A DNA stretch of 64,000 nt, taken from assembly GCF_014805685.1 (NCBI RefSeq), contig NC_060911.1, positions 13,631,212-13,695,211 on the forward strand. The letters are read 5' to 3'. Shown here piece by piece: positions 48,164 to 60,461 of this stretch (positions are counted from its first letter, which is position 1; every line of letters starts with the position of its first letter). Position numbers and translations under genes: made by a program. Source of the stretch: Silurus meridionalis. Its lineage: Eukaryota; Chordata; Actinopteri; Siluriformes; Siluridae. The notes beneath the pieces were generated by a model. It had not been told where the DNA came from. It saw only the letters and a program-made list of their open reading frames with translations, and ran no database searches.

Positions 48164-49714
48164 CAGTTTTTTCTCTGGTAATTTAGCTGTTAGCGTTTAC
48201 CTGATAAATTCAACACTGTTAGCATTCTTAGGAAAGATAAGCTAATAACAGCTCTGAGGTTGCGAATTTGCCGCTAGCAGCAGCAGTAGTAGCGGCGCAT
48301 GAAAGCTCATGAGCTCTGTGAAGACGGGATTTATGTTACCAGCTAACGTGATCATTACTCGAAAAAAACAAAACACAAATTCCGGTCTTTAATAACTTTG
48401 AGTAGAAATAGTATTTGCATGTTGGTGAACGTGTGCGCGATGTAAATCAGTAGTTTTGCCGAGCCTCCGAGAGTTTAAGTCATGCCTCAGGTAGTGTGTA
48501 CGCTAAACAGCGCACAAATCCTCAATAATCAGTGTGACGCTTGGATTCCAGATGATTGCTGGCGTGTAATCTGGCTTTGTGTTGATGTAGCGCTCCTGAG
48601 TTGAACGGGGATTAAGTTCGGACCTGGGTTACTATTTCATGGACGCGTAAACCAAACTTGGCTAATCGCTGATGCTAATCCTAATTAATGTTATTGGTTG
48701 ATTGGTGTATGGATTTTTTGAGCGCATTTCTTTTTTTTTTTTTTTTTTGTGGAAAAGTCACCAGGTTTTCAAATCAAACATGTTTACTTCTTCCCCCTGC
48801 AAACCATTTTTTTACGGCTCGCTTTCAATAATAGATAAGGTTCCTTCCTGGATTCGAGAGCAGCTTGCTATCCAAGCGTCCTCGCGTCTCCTTTAAAACC
48901 CGCTCCATCTCAGAAAAAACACCCCTCAGATGTCCATCGAGTGATTTCTTCACATTAGACAATTACCTGAAACGTATTCCGAATCTCATTTAGCGTTTCA
49001 GACGCGATCGCACCCGATCCGGCGTTTATCTCGGATCATGCACGTCACGTCACACATCATGTCGATGCAGCCGAGCGATTCTTTTTTTCCTCTCAATGCG
49101 AGCACGGGGACTTCTCGACAGGAGAATAACGCTCTTAAGTAATAAAGAAAAACAGCTTCAGGTGGGGGAACAAAAGAAACATGAAAAATCAATACGCACA
49201 GATTTCAGCAAGGCATAGATGACCTTGGATTTCACCTGCAAGTCAGAGTTTTTTTATTTATTTATTTATTTCATTTTCTCTCTCTCTCTTTTTCTCTCTC
49301 ATTGCCACTTATTTTTTTCAAAGCAGTCCATCCCTCTGCAATGCACCAACTGGAACTCATTCTGATAGTTCCATCTGATTGCAATGACTGACTAGTATAG
49401 ATGGGGGAATTTGAGGACCTGATTCATCTACCTTCAGGTCGTAATTGCTGCAAAACGAGGAGGTAAAAAGAAGCTAGAATCTTTTTTTTTTTTTTTTTTT
49501 TGCATATAGTAGGTAAAAAGAACGAGAAGCCAATGGAAGGACGTCTTGTTATATGAAACAAAGCAACCTTTTGTTCTGAGTTACTTGTACAGCCCTGGAC
49601 AGCATAGACTTAGATTCCTCTTATGCCTTCAACAGTCAGATTTTCTAAGATCCACTCCTCAAAGTCTAATGGATCTGCATGAATGGTAGAACCAGTTAAT
49701 GGACATGGATCTAA

Positions 49715-50135
49715 TGAACTTGTGTACTGCATGTACACCGACCAAAGTATTAGGCAGCAAAAGAACATTTGCTTTTAAACATTTCCATTTGAGTGATGGG
49801 GGCCAAATTGTGATGTCCAGACGACTGGGTCAGAGCATCTCCACAACTGCAGCTCTTGTGGGATGTTTCCAGTCTGCAGTATTTATCAAAGGATGTCCAA
49901 GGAAGGAACAGTGGTGAACCGGCGACAGGGTCGTGGGCAGCCGAGGCTCATTGATGCACCTGGGGAGCGAAGGCTGGTCCGTGTGGTCCGATCCAACAGA
50001 CGAGCTCCTGTTGCTCAAATTGCTGAAAAAGTTCATGCTGTTAATGCTTGAGGGCTCAGAACTGTTTTGGCATCGAAAGAAAACCAACACAATATTAGGC
50101 AGGTGGTCATAATGTTTTGACTGATAGGTGTATGT
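49715..50135 (+). mobile_element. Tc1-like relic (internally deleted)
   Basis: Contains the recognisable fish Tc1 segment around TGGTGAACCGGCGACAGGGT (49913 onward) and ends with TAATGTTTTGACTGATAGGT, matching a transposon terminus type. In the + frame NRRQGRGQPRLIDAPGERRL followed by VRSNRRAPVAQIAEKVHAVN is the second helix-turn-helix region. Most of the transposase is missing. Confidence 0.75.
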
Positions 50136-51266
50136 GCAGTGCATTCGGAATGTATTCACAGAAAAATGCCCCCAGCTTGGCCCCTGTACCCCCAGCTTTT
50201 AAAAAGGGTTCTACCTTTTTAACCGTTGCTGATTTAAAACTTAACCCCGTACCCCAGACTCCCAGGATACCTGAAAGAAACAAGTGTTCCTCAAATGTTA
50301 TTTTGCATAATCAGGTTTGCTTCCTAATGAGGCTCTACTTGTAGCCCTTTTAAAAGCCAATCCATGTATCTACATTAACCTGTGGGAGAGGCCAAGTACC
50401 ATTGAAGTGAAAGGGTTCTAGTATTTAGCTTCCAACAACACCTTTGTTGCCATAGTACTCCGAGGAAACTCTGCATATCAACGCAAATGAAAGAATCTTT
50501 TTGTTCTGGAACAGAATGCATCAACCAAGGAAAGGAAGCCAGACAGGATGTGAATAGAAAAATAGGAAAACTAAACAATTAATAATCCAAAAGGAACATT
50601 CGGTTCTACCCTCCCTGCAGGTGTACTTGAGTCATTATTCACAAGAGGATCCTCAAGTCCATTAAGGACTTTCAGACCCTCGGATCGATTAGTCGTTAGT
50701 AACAGAGCAGGCGGAATGGAAGCAAGAGTAGAGTGAGTTTGAATGTGTGAGTGGGTTTGTGAAGGGCAGTTCTCATCACCATGTCTAAAGGGGATGGTGT
50801 GATGGATGGGTTCTGTCTTTCATCGTGTCGTTCTCCCGCTCAGAGGGTCTCCCGCTTCACATCCGTCAAGCCTGATCTCGAACCCGTGACCTCTCAAAAC
50901 CTCATCACTGCTGTTAGAGCCACACTCTGCAAGCAAGGGGGTCAAGCAAGAGGTACACACAGTCTCCATATGGACACACAGAGAGGGCAAAACCTGTGAT
51001 GTTCTTTCCGGTGTTGCACGCTTGAGGAAGCAATATGTCTGATCTTTAGATCTTTCAGACCCCAGGCCATAAAGATTGTGACGAGATGTACAAAATTGCT
51101 TTTTGTAGAGTTGCTTATCTACCCTGAGGTTTGAGAATGTGTAGCGCAGATCTCTAGATTAGCAGTCTGGCATTTTCAAGCTCTCTTTGATACAGTTAGG
51201 AGACTCATAGAATGCTGTAAATACTGTAAATAGAATACTGTGTTTTTATACATGTAGCCAGAATTA

Positions 51267-51467
51267 CAGTGAGGAAAATAAGTATTTGAACACCCTGCTA
51301 TTTTACAAGTTCTCCCACTTAGAATCATGGAGGGGTCTGAAATTGTCATCGTAGGTGCATGTCCACTGTGAGAGACATAATCTAAAAAAAAATCCAGAAA
51401 TCACAATATATGATTTTTAAACTATTTATTTGTATGATACAGCTGCAAATAAGTATTTGAACACCTG
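51267..51467 (+). repeat. Left terminal inverted repeat of Tc1 element
   Basis: About 201 bp; starts CAGTGAGG and ends with an inner copy AAGTATTTGAACACCTG of the outer motif, separated by roughly 160 bp. Pairs with 52652-52851. Confidence 0.93.
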
Positions 51468-51630
51468 TATATTAGCTAGAATTCTGACCCTCAAAGACCT
51501 GTTAGTCTGCCTTTAAAATATCCACCTCCACTACATTTATTATCCTAAATTAGATGCACCTGTTTGAGGTCGTTAGCTGCATAAAGACACCTGTCCACAC
51601 CATACAATCAGTAAGAATCCAACTACTATC

Positions 51631-52651
51631 ATGGCCAAGACCAAAGAGCTGTCCAAAGACACTAGAGACAAAATTGTACAACTCCACAAGCCTGGAAATG
51701 GCTACGGGGAAATTGCCAAGTAGCTTGGTGAAAAAAGGTCCACTGTTGGAGCAATCATTAGAACATGGAAGAAGCTAAACATGACTGTCAATCTCCCTCG
51801 GACTGGGGCTCCAAGCAAGATCTCACCTCGTGGGGTCTCAGTGATCCTAAGGAAGGTGAGAAATCAGCCCAGAACTACACGGGAGAAGCTGGTCAATGAC
51901 CTGAAAAGAGCTGGGACCACCGTTTCCAAGGTTACTGTTGGTAATACACTAAGACGTCATGGTTTGAAATCATGCATGGCATGGAAGGTTCCCCTGCTTA
52001 AACCAGCACATGTCCAGGCACGACTTAAGTTTGCCAATGACCATTTGGATGATCCAGAGTAGTCATTGGAGAAAGTCATTTGGTCAGATGAGACCAAAAT
52101 CGAACTTTTGGGTCATAATTCCACTAAACGTGTTTGGAGGAAGAAGAATGATGAGTACCATCCCAAGAACACCATCCCTACTGTGAAGCATGGGGGTGGT
52201 AGCATCATGCTTTGGGGGTGTTTTTCTGCACATGTGACAGGGCGACTGCACTGTATTAAGGAGAGGATGACCGGGGTCATGTATTGTGAGATTTTGGGTA
52301 ACAACCTCCTTCCCTCAGTTAGAGCATTGAAGATGGGTCGAGGCTGGGTCTTCCAACATGACAATGACCCGATGCACACAGCCAGGATAACCAAGGAGTG
52401 GCTCTGTAAGAAGCATATCAAGGTTCTGGCATGGCCTAGCCAGTCTTCAGACCTAAACCCAATAGAGAATCTTTGGAGGGAGCTCAAACTCCATGTTTCT
52501 CAGCGACAGGCCAGAAACCTGACTGATCTAGAGAAGATCTGTGTGGAGGAGTGGGTCAAAATCCCTCCTGCAGTGTGTGCAAACCTGGTGAAAAACTACA
52601 GGAAACGTTTGACCTCTGTAATTGCAAACAAAGGCTACTGTACGACTTTCT
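51631..52651 (+). pseudogene. Tc1 transposase with two nonsense codons
   Basis: ATG at 51631 (MAKTKELSKDTRDKIVQLH) opens a frame that stays in register to the right TIR but has TAG at 51721 (codon 31) and 52060 (codon 144); both could be CAG-to-TAG changes. The N-terminal half holds two helix-turn-helix DNA-binding regions (around GYGEIAK and [18 protein letters not shown]). The DDE nuclease is intact: D at 52087 (WSDETK), D at 52360 (QHDNDPMH) and E at 52465 (NPIENLW), with 34 residues between the last two, giving DD34E. The usual C-terminal stop is missing: after ANKGYC the frame runs on into the right TIR to 52797, probably because of a small deletion. It cannot make a full transposase. 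Confidence 0.93.
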
Positions 52652-52851
52652 CAGGTGTTCAAATACTTATTTGCAGCTGTATCATACAAACAAATAGTTT
52701 AAAAATCATGTATTGTGATTTCTGGATTTTTTTTTTTAGATTATGTCTCTCACAGTGGACATGCACCTACGATGACAATTTCAGACCCCCCTCATGATTT
52801 CTAAGTGGGAGAACTTGCAAAATAGCAGGGTGTTCAAATTTTTCCTCACTG
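52652..52851 (-). repeat. Right terminal inverted repeat of Tc1 element
   Basis: Begins CAGGTGTTCAAATACTT and ends TTTTTCCTCACTG before TA. It is the diverged reverse complement of the left repeat. Confidence 0.93.
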
Positions 52852-54009
52852 TATTTATTATACCAGAGCAATTCAAAGATTGTTTGGCGGCTCGGCTAGG
52901 CTAATTGCAGTACGCTGATGAGCTGTGCAACTGCATTAAGACTGGTGTAAACGTTTCAAAGATGGCCGTACATCCAGGGACAATCCCAGTCATGGTGGTT
53001 CCTTGATAATGAAGTGATGCAGGATGTTTTAGGATGGTTCAGGTGTACTGACAAATCCTTCTATGCCGTATCTTTTCAGGCATCAGTTAAACGCTGAGAT
53101 AAGGGTATAAATGTAGCAGAAAAGAAAAATAAATTAAAGGTAGTTTCTACTCTTTAAAATTAGTTTTTTTTTAATAAACTCAAAAGACAAAAGACTGGAA
53201 TGCCCCATTTGAATAGGCTGCATGGTTTTTGAGCATTTGTAGAAAACACCTGCAAATTACCTGAGAACCACTGAGAAGGGAACTGAACCATGGTACGGTC
53301 AATGCAAACCCCAGACCAAGGGTTTTAGCAAGACCAGAGATTTATCCACTTGAAATCTCAGGCAATAGTGGTCTTTGAATAGAATCTTCTTACCAACACT
53401 GTTTCCATCAGCCAAGGAAAGATAATTAGCAACCTGCTATTTCTGAAGCTCTATTTGCTGCATTACAAAAAGAAAAAAAATAAATTAACACAAGGCAACT
53501 GAAACCAGTTTTGATGAACTTGCAAAATCTATTGCTGATCTGCCATGGCTGATGTGTCCTTGAGATGTGAAAGAAACGTGAAAGAACCACCTTTCATATC
53601 TGTCTGCGTTAAGCATTTCCCCCAGAATTCCCACGGTTGTCATGATGTAGTTTGGGTGGAACCTTCTGTTTTGAAGTTTGGTCATTTCTAATCACGAGGG
53701 TGCCTCATGCGCTTCAATCGACTTGCCGGTTTCTTCCGATCCTTAATTGGGGCAGGCATAGGAACTCGGCGAAGCATCTGAGGAGATGGATGTACATCTC
53801 CATGCTGAAAGCATGCTGTTGCTAAGAAGGATGGAAAATAAGCCTAGGATTCTGCTTGTTAGGGACATATTACACCATGGTAAAGTCGAAGATGTCACAT
53901 CGTGTCTGTTGTGAAATGTCGCCCGGATAATGGCTGACAGAAAACTAAACCCGCGAGTAGCTGTAGTCAGTATTTATTTTTCCAGTCAAGAAATAGCTGA
54001 TAAACAAAT

Positions 54010-54185
54010 AGACAATATCTTGTGTCAGATTTTGTGCCATGGCTATTAAACGTGCTAACCAGACATGATCAAACACCTATTCTTGTAAATTAAATGCACT
54101 ATGCTAGCTAACTAGCTTCCTGTGTTAATATAATACATGTCCAGATTTCAGCCTTGTATCCAAAACATTACTTTGCCAATTAACT
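54010..54185 (+). repeat. Direct repeat flanking 13-bp minisatellite, left copy
   Basis: GTGCTAACCAGACATGATCA, CTAGCTAACTAGCTTCCTGT, GTTAATATAATACATGTCCA and TATCCAAAACATTA align with 54680-54870. Confidence 0.85.
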
Positions 54186-54199
54186 TGGGGTTATAACAA

Positions 54200-54605
54200 C
54201 TCAGGAATATACCTCAGGATTCTAGTGCAGGATTATATTTTAGGATTATAAATCAGAGCTATAACTCAGGATTATACCTCATGATTAGAGTGTGGGGCTC
54301 TAATTTAGGATTATAACTCAGGATTCTTGTGCAAGATTATATTTTAGGATTATAAATCAGGGCTATAACTCAGGATTATAGCTCAGGATTATAGCGCAAG
54401 GCTATAACTACAGACTATAACTCAGGATTCTAGTGCAGGATTATATCAGGGCTATAATTTAGGATTATACTTCAGGATTAGAATTCAAGGTTATAACTCA
54501 GGGTTATAGCTCTGGATTAAAACTCAGGGTTATAGCTCACCGCTGTAAATCAAGATTAATACTCAGGATTATAATGCAGCATTATAACTCTCAGGAGTTA
54601 TAAAA
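54200..54605. repeat. 13-bp minisatellite (AGGATTATAACTC), block 1
   Basis: About 30 units; a clean run AGGATTATAGCTC / AGGATTATAGCGC / AAGGCTATAACTA is near 54372-54412. Confidence 0.88.
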
Positions 54606-54679
54606 GGTCAAAGTTAATGTTAATTCTGTTTCTGTTTCTGAAGAAAAGGACAAGCTAGGATCTAGCTAACCAAACCAGC

Positions 54680-54870
54680 AAGTATTCTGTATCATAACCT
54701 GTGTCATGGCTAATAAAAATGCTAACCAGACTCGTTTAAATACATTCTAAGGTACCTACTTGTTCAAACAAGTGTGTTAGTGCACTTAGCTAGCTAACTA
54801 ACTTCCGGTGTTAATATATTACATGTCCAAACATCAGCCTCATATCCAAAACATTATATCGCTATTGACC
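54680..54870 (+). repeat. Direct repeat flanking 13-bp minisatellite, right copy
   Basis: ATGCTAACCAGACTCGTTTA, CTAGCTAACTAACTTCCGGT, GTTAATATATTACATGTCCA; partner of 54010-54185. Confidence 0.85.
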
Positions 54871-55502
54871 TTGCTTATTAATATATGATTTATCCATCAC
54901 TGTGGTTCGAACGAAATAAGTTTGTTGCCATTTTTGGATTTTGACCTGCTCAGCATGTCCCTCCATTTTTCCGTCGTTACAGCTGCAGAACTTGAGAAAT
55001 GAGTTACTCGCCGTTTGTGCCTCCAGTGAACAGCCAATTAGGAACCTCTCACCTACTGCGGGAACTGGACGCCAATTTGATTCAGTTGAACGCAGTCGAT
55101 TTCACATAAAAAAAAAAAAAAAAGAAAACAATGCTCGCTTGTTAGAGCCGTGACACACCGCGACAAAGTCAAAGAACTCGCCAAACCGACCAACACCTCC
55201 ACCAGAGTGCTGTGTTTTTTTCTGTGAAAATTTGCACTACTGTACAGCGTACAGACGAGCAGAAAGACGAACAAGGGTGTTCCAGGAAGTGGTGGGTGAC
55301 CATTTTTAAGTCCAGAAAGCAAAAAAAAAATCGAAGGTACAAATCAACTTTCAGTATTAAAAACGATAATGAGGTTTTTTTCTCTGACTGTAAAAAAGTG
55401 ACAACACTGGAGACGCCTTTCATTAGTGTTATTATTATTATTTGTATCATGTTTTTTTAATAGTTACACGTCATCTAAAAGGCAAATCCTGCTTTTAACT
55501 AT

Positions 55503-55855
55503 ACTATACTGGCAAAAGTATTGGGACACCTGAGGTCTTTGGCTCTTCTTAAAACTGTTGAAGGCACAACATTGCCATGACATTTTCCTTTCACTTGAAT
55601 TAAGAGACCGAACCCTGTTCCAGCACCATGATGATATGGTCTCCAAGGGTTTGAGTGGAAGATCTCCCGCTATAGAGCTCCAACCCTATTGACCACTTAC
55701 ACTGCTGCTGATTTGGAATGCTGGGTGCACCCCATGCCTCCTCATTTCACCTACATCGGGCCCAAATTGTGGCTGAATGGGAAAAAGCACCCTCCTAAAT
55801 CTGGTGGAACACCTTCCTAGAAGATTGGAGGTTATCATGGAATGAGACGGTCTTA
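55503..55855 (-). mobile_element. TIR-element copy
   Basis: Starts ACTGGCAAAAGTATTGGGAC, then TATAGAGCTCCAACCCTATT and TGGTGGAACACCTTCCTAGA on the - strand. Confidence 0.8.
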
Positions 55856-56634
55856 GATTACAAGTCCATGTTTAGGTGTTACTATAGAAACGATGGCAAT
55901 ATCGGCGATAATATTGGTTCGATCGAATCGTTAGACATCTTTAGACATTTTCACTGGTTTTTCTTTGCCCACTCAAGAAAAAACGCCATTCTTTTTCTCT
56001 CTCCGGCTGTAGACAGAGTGGATTTCGGATGACTCTCCACTCTCTTCATTCTCCCTTTGGGATCGAGCGTGTGCTCGGAGGAAAGACGGAGGCTTTAACA
56101 GAGGATGTGTTATACCCTGTTGGATTTTCCATCTGCTCCATCTTTCATCTCACTCCGTCTCTGCTTTTTTCTTTCCCCAATGACGATCTCTCCCGGGTTC
56201 CTCGTCCTGTATTTGTGTATTCTCCAGTTTGTCTGAGCAGTGCTGAGTGCAGTGTGAGCGAGAGAGAGAGGGAAGGGTGGTTTGTTTGTTTGTTTGTTTG
56301 CTCCTTGTCCCCCGAATATAATGGCATCCTTGATGGCGTTTCAGATCTTTCATCACACACATCACATCAATAATTCATCGCCGCCTCCCCGTGCGTGATT
56401 AGCGATGGCCTTCTAAATTGCCACCCACACGCCGAAGAAACAAAGTCAGAACCGACAGCGGAAAGAGTCCCATTTATTCCTGCTACATTCGCCGTGAAGC
56501 TGTTTACAGTGATTTTTTACTGCATTAGTGCGACTGTTAGAGCCAATTTCACCGTCAAAGTGCTGGTTTCAGTGTTATTTCATGTATTTAAAAAGGGAAA
56601 AAATATTTATGTGAATTTTCCTTATCACTGATAT

Positions 56635-56990
56635 TACTGAGGGTTTTAGATCTGGGTTCTAGTGTCTGGTTATAACTCTAGGTTCTACCTTGGGTATCTA
56701 GTTCAGGATTATTACTCAGGATTCTCGCTTTGGGTTTTAGCTCAGGCTTATAATTCAGGGTTCTACAGTATACCTAGGATTCTAACTCAGGGTTCTCGGT
56801 TAAGGGTATAAATTAGAGATCTAGTTCTAGGTTTAAGCTCTGGGTTATCTTGTAAATCAAGGAGATGTAATCCTGAGCCATAAATCTATCAGAATTCTAG
56901 CTCATGATCATAACAAAAGATTCTAGCTTGGGGTTCTAACTCGCTCAGGATTTTAGCTCAGCGTTATGACTTAGGGTTCTAGCTCAAAGG
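56635..56990. repeat. 13-bp minisatellite, block 2 (more diverged)
   Basis: AGGATTATTACTC, AGGATTCTCGCTT, TGGGTTTTAGCTC, AGGCTTATAATTC in succession near 56703-56755; same consensus as 54200-54605. Confidence 0.8.
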
Positions 56991-57239
56991 CTTCACAGCT
57001 ATGATACATAAATTGAGAAAATGCTTGGGTGTACTGGTTCCAGTTCAAAAGCCTTAATGCGTGAAGGTTTGAACTTCGCTCCTCCCCCTGGAATAACACA
57101 GCACCATCCAATGTTTTGGATCATCTGTAGGTTTTAACAAAGAATTTACTGTAAGAATACTGTGGAGACTTTTAGAAAGAATCTGGAAAATAGAAATCAA
57201 TCTAAATTGTGAGTAGGGGGCTATTTTAATGTTTTAATA

Positions 57240-57802
57240 CAGTAATCCCCTGCTTTATTGCGGTTCGAATCTTGGTTCATCGTGGAATTGCGTTCCCACA
57301 TGACTAATTTGTTTCGGCGATTTTCCCGATCTCTCTAAAAGAAACTTTTTTTTTAAAAGTACACAGTAAACACTGCCTTATTTGGGAATGTACATACCAT
57401 AATGCCGTTAAAGTAGCATTACTTAAAAAAAAGGCGGAGTTAAAGACATACGTCACGAGATTTAGCCAATGAAAATAAAGAACGTGGTGACGTGCATCTT
57501 TAACTCCGCCTCTTTTTAGGACACTTCAACCAATAAACAAGCAGAGAAATGACGTATAGGTGACTGCAGAACCGTATACCGTACAGTACGTGTACTATAA
57601 ATGTGATGCAGTGAACCGTATTTCTACCAATTTAAACAAAATTGATCTCGCTAGATTCTTGCAAATGTTTTCTGTGTGTGTTTTAAGCGCGTGGGACGAT
57701 GATTTACGGATTAAAATGCATTTTCGGGATGGCGTTCGTTTATCGCCGTTTTCCATTCAGCAGTTTGAGAACGTAACCACCGTGATAAACGGGGGATTAC
57801 TG
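57240..57802. mobile_element. Pogo/Tigger-like MITE with TA target duplication
   Basis: A 563-bp non-coding element with termini CAGTAATCCCCTGCTTTATT and its complement AATAAACGGGGGATTACTG-like end, flanked by TA at 57238-57239 and 57803-57804. The CAGTAATCCC terminus is typical of pogo/Tigger relatives. Inside are two inverted arms of about 30 bp (57426-57455 and 57486-57517). No transposase remains. Confidence 0.8.
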
Positions 57803-58809
57803 TATTTTCATTTGATATAAATATTATTTGAATTCTATTTCATACACATTTAATATGTGTATGATCATTTTCTTTTTTTCTTTTTTTTTTTTTGATAATT
57901 GACCTTTTTTGGGATTTCTAGGGCTCATTAGGGATTGCTAGGGTTTTCATTGGTGCTTGAATAACAAATCGCGTTTGTTTCACATACTATTTACTGTATC
58001 ATGGTTCCCACGGGGTCTTAAAAACTGTAAAAGTTTACATTTTAAACAGGTCACAATTTTCTACCTCTGATGCGCTTTAAAATGCTCCTGAAGCACTTTC
58101 GAATGTAGTCTTTCGCTAGTCCAAATCTAATTTGCTTTATTAAGACTACAAATGAGACCAACATGTAAACGCCAATCAGGTTTCGTTTATTGGAGAGAAT
58201 TTCTCTCAGATTGTACCACAGACATAGAACAGATTTTATACTTGGCTTGAAAAAAAAAAATTTAAGGCTCAGATTTGGGCGTTTGTGTTTTTAATGTCAT
58301 ACAGGTCTTATATTTCATTCTTAATGGTCTCAAAAAGGTCGTAACAACATCTTACATTTGACTTGGGGAAACCCTGTATATAGAAAAACTATTTTAGTGC
58401 GTTGTCAGATTTTGTGTAAAATAATGTTCTAAAATGAATGCTATGTCTTGGGACATGGAAGTCACCTTCCGCAGAGTCTCTGGTGGTGTTTCAGCACAGT
58501 AAACAGGGAACACGTCAGTTTTCAAGCCGATGTAATGAGCACTTAAGTGAATCTGCATATTAGGTGTTGACGAAAAAGGCTTTCAAATGATACAAATACA
58601 AATGATTGTAAAAATTGAAAAAATTATCCATTCTTTTTTTTCTTTCTTTTTTTTTTAGTTGCACACATTTCGATTCGGAGTCGAGCTCAGCATTTAGATG
58701 AGCCCCATCACAATTGTGACATTTTTTTTTTTTTTTTACAATATGTGACGAACAAACACTGCAGCAGAGACACTGGGGATTTAATTGTGTTGGGTAGAAT
58801 TAATGAAGA

Positions 58810-58810
<1 letters not shown>

Positions 58811-58863
<53 letters not shown>
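58811..58863. repeat. (TC)n(AC)n microsatellite
   Basis: About 16 TC units then about 10 AC units. Confidence 0.95.
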
Positions 58864-59595
58864 GATTCATCTTCCTCATCTTTTGCCTCTTGTAGGAGTC
58901 CGTCCGTCAGCACTATTGATTTCTCAGCCTCGACTCAATTTCCTACTTTCCACTCCAAATGTAACGAGCATTGCATGGTGCTGAATGTTAGGAATAAAAA
59001 AAATAATAAATAGAAGCAAAAAAAAAAGAAAGAAACATCTTTATGGTGGTAAACGTGGTGATATAAACTCTGTCTAGGTGTGAAGTGACTGCGAATGGAA
59101 ACGCTAAACTAAGAGCAAACATAAGAAACGAACATCTGCGCTAAACTGGACCCAGATGTGTACCTTAGGCGATAATTTAACACTCCGTCGAAAAGATTTC
59201 GGATTGAAACAGGTCTTTTATGAGCTCTTACAAGGTCTTCTTGATGTTTAGCATCTCCCCAGGCCAGATTTTATATGTTTTATCTTTATTTTTAATTTTT
59301 TTTTTTTTTTTTTACGAAATTAAGCAAATCTGAGCAAATAGACTTCCTCCCGACCACCAGGGGGCACCATAGTTTACTCTAATTCGGCACAAAACAGGTT
59401 TCCGCCACAATTTTCATTTCGGAATTCCATAGTTTTCCAGATTCAAATATGCAAGAATTTGTTGTTTTGGTGTTTTTCAGTCAACGAAAACGTAGCTTTT
59501 TGAAAACGCTTTGATGATCTGTAATGTACGTTATGCGGTTCTTGCTGCTTTTTCTACAAATTATTAACACAAACATAAAGGCACACAGTTGTAAT

Positions 59596-59735
59596 ACATT
59601 TGGCAAGACCATTTATCTCATGGGTACAGCTATGGAGTTGAGGGCCATGCTCAGGGGCCCAGAAGCGGCAGCTTTTTAGTGGTGCTTGGATTTTACCTCA
59701 CAACCTTTGGATCCAACGCCCACTAAGTTACCACC
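59596..59735 (+). repeat. Dispersed repeat of the same family
   Basis: ACATTTGGCAAGACCATTTA, GGGCCATGCTCAGGGGCCCA, GCTTGGATTTTACCTCACAA. Confidence 0.65.
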
Positions 59736-59744
59736 TTCTGTACA

Positions 59745-59980
59745 GATATTTCCTCTTTCACTTGAACTAGGAGACCCAAATTTGTTTGGAAATAAAGTGC
59801 ACAAAGCCAGCTTCATGAAGATACATTGGTTGAAATACGTGGAAGATCTCCTGCAAAAGAGCTCCAACCTTATTGAACCCTATTGACCATCTTTGGGATG
59901 ACTGCACCCCAGGCCTCCACATGTCACCTATAACAGTCCCTGAATTTACTACCACCCTTGTGTCTGCATGATCTAAACAT
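59745..59980 (-). mobile_element. TIR-element copy, partial
   Basis: TTTCACTTGAACTAGGAGAC, GAAGATCTCCTGCAAAAGAG and CCCCAGGCCTCCACATGTCA match the family on the - strand; ends are lost. It adjoins the unit at 59596-59735. Confidence 0.7.
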
Positions 59981-60309
59981 TTATATCGATCCCAATTGTT
60001 GGGGAAATTGCTGGGTTGCATTTGCTCACAGCAAAATTAGAGTAACAGCTAAAGCAACAAAAAAAGAAGAGAAATTCAAATACAATATCCATATTGTCAT
60101 ATATTAAGTGAAATGGAACAAAATGTGTAGCAGCATGAAATGAATTTTTTTTAAATAATTATCCGTCATGTTGTGTATTAGACAGGAGAAATAGGGTGCC
60201 AACTGTTTTTAGCAGCTGATATGTATGTGGCATGAAAAAGGAGTGTAGTAATGAATCTAATTCAATCTTTGTAATGTTAGGAAGGTGGGGTTAGAGAGCA
60301 GGGTCAGCA

Positions 60310-60385
60310 ATGATACAGCACCCATAGAGCACAAAGGGATAAGGGCCTTGCTCAAGGGCCCCAGGATTGGCAGATATTTTAAAAG
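60310..60385 (+). repeat. Dispersed repeat of the same family, fragment
   Basis: AAGGGATAAGGGCCTTGCTC then AAGGGCCCCAGGATTGGCAG. Confidence 0.6.
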
Positions 60386-60461
60386 AATCAGAATCATTTA
60401 TTAATTCCATAAGGAAATTGTGGAACAGTGGTGTGTCCGAAATATGTACAAATTTACACTG

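Larger units (their letters stand above)
51267..52851 (+). mobile_element. Tc1-type DNA transposon, structurally complete, inactive
   Basis: A 1585-bp element with inverted termini starting CAGTGAGGAAAATAAGTATT on the left and the diverged complement on the right, flanked by TA target duplications (51265-51266 and 52852-52853). Left TIR is 51267-51467 and right TIR 52652-52851, about 200 bp each, with the outer TIR motif repeated near the inner end. This IR/DR layout is known in fish Tc1 elements. The transposase between them is on the + strand and carries two in-frame stops. TIR arms differ mainly by scattered substitutions, so the copy is not very old. Confidence 0.95.
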
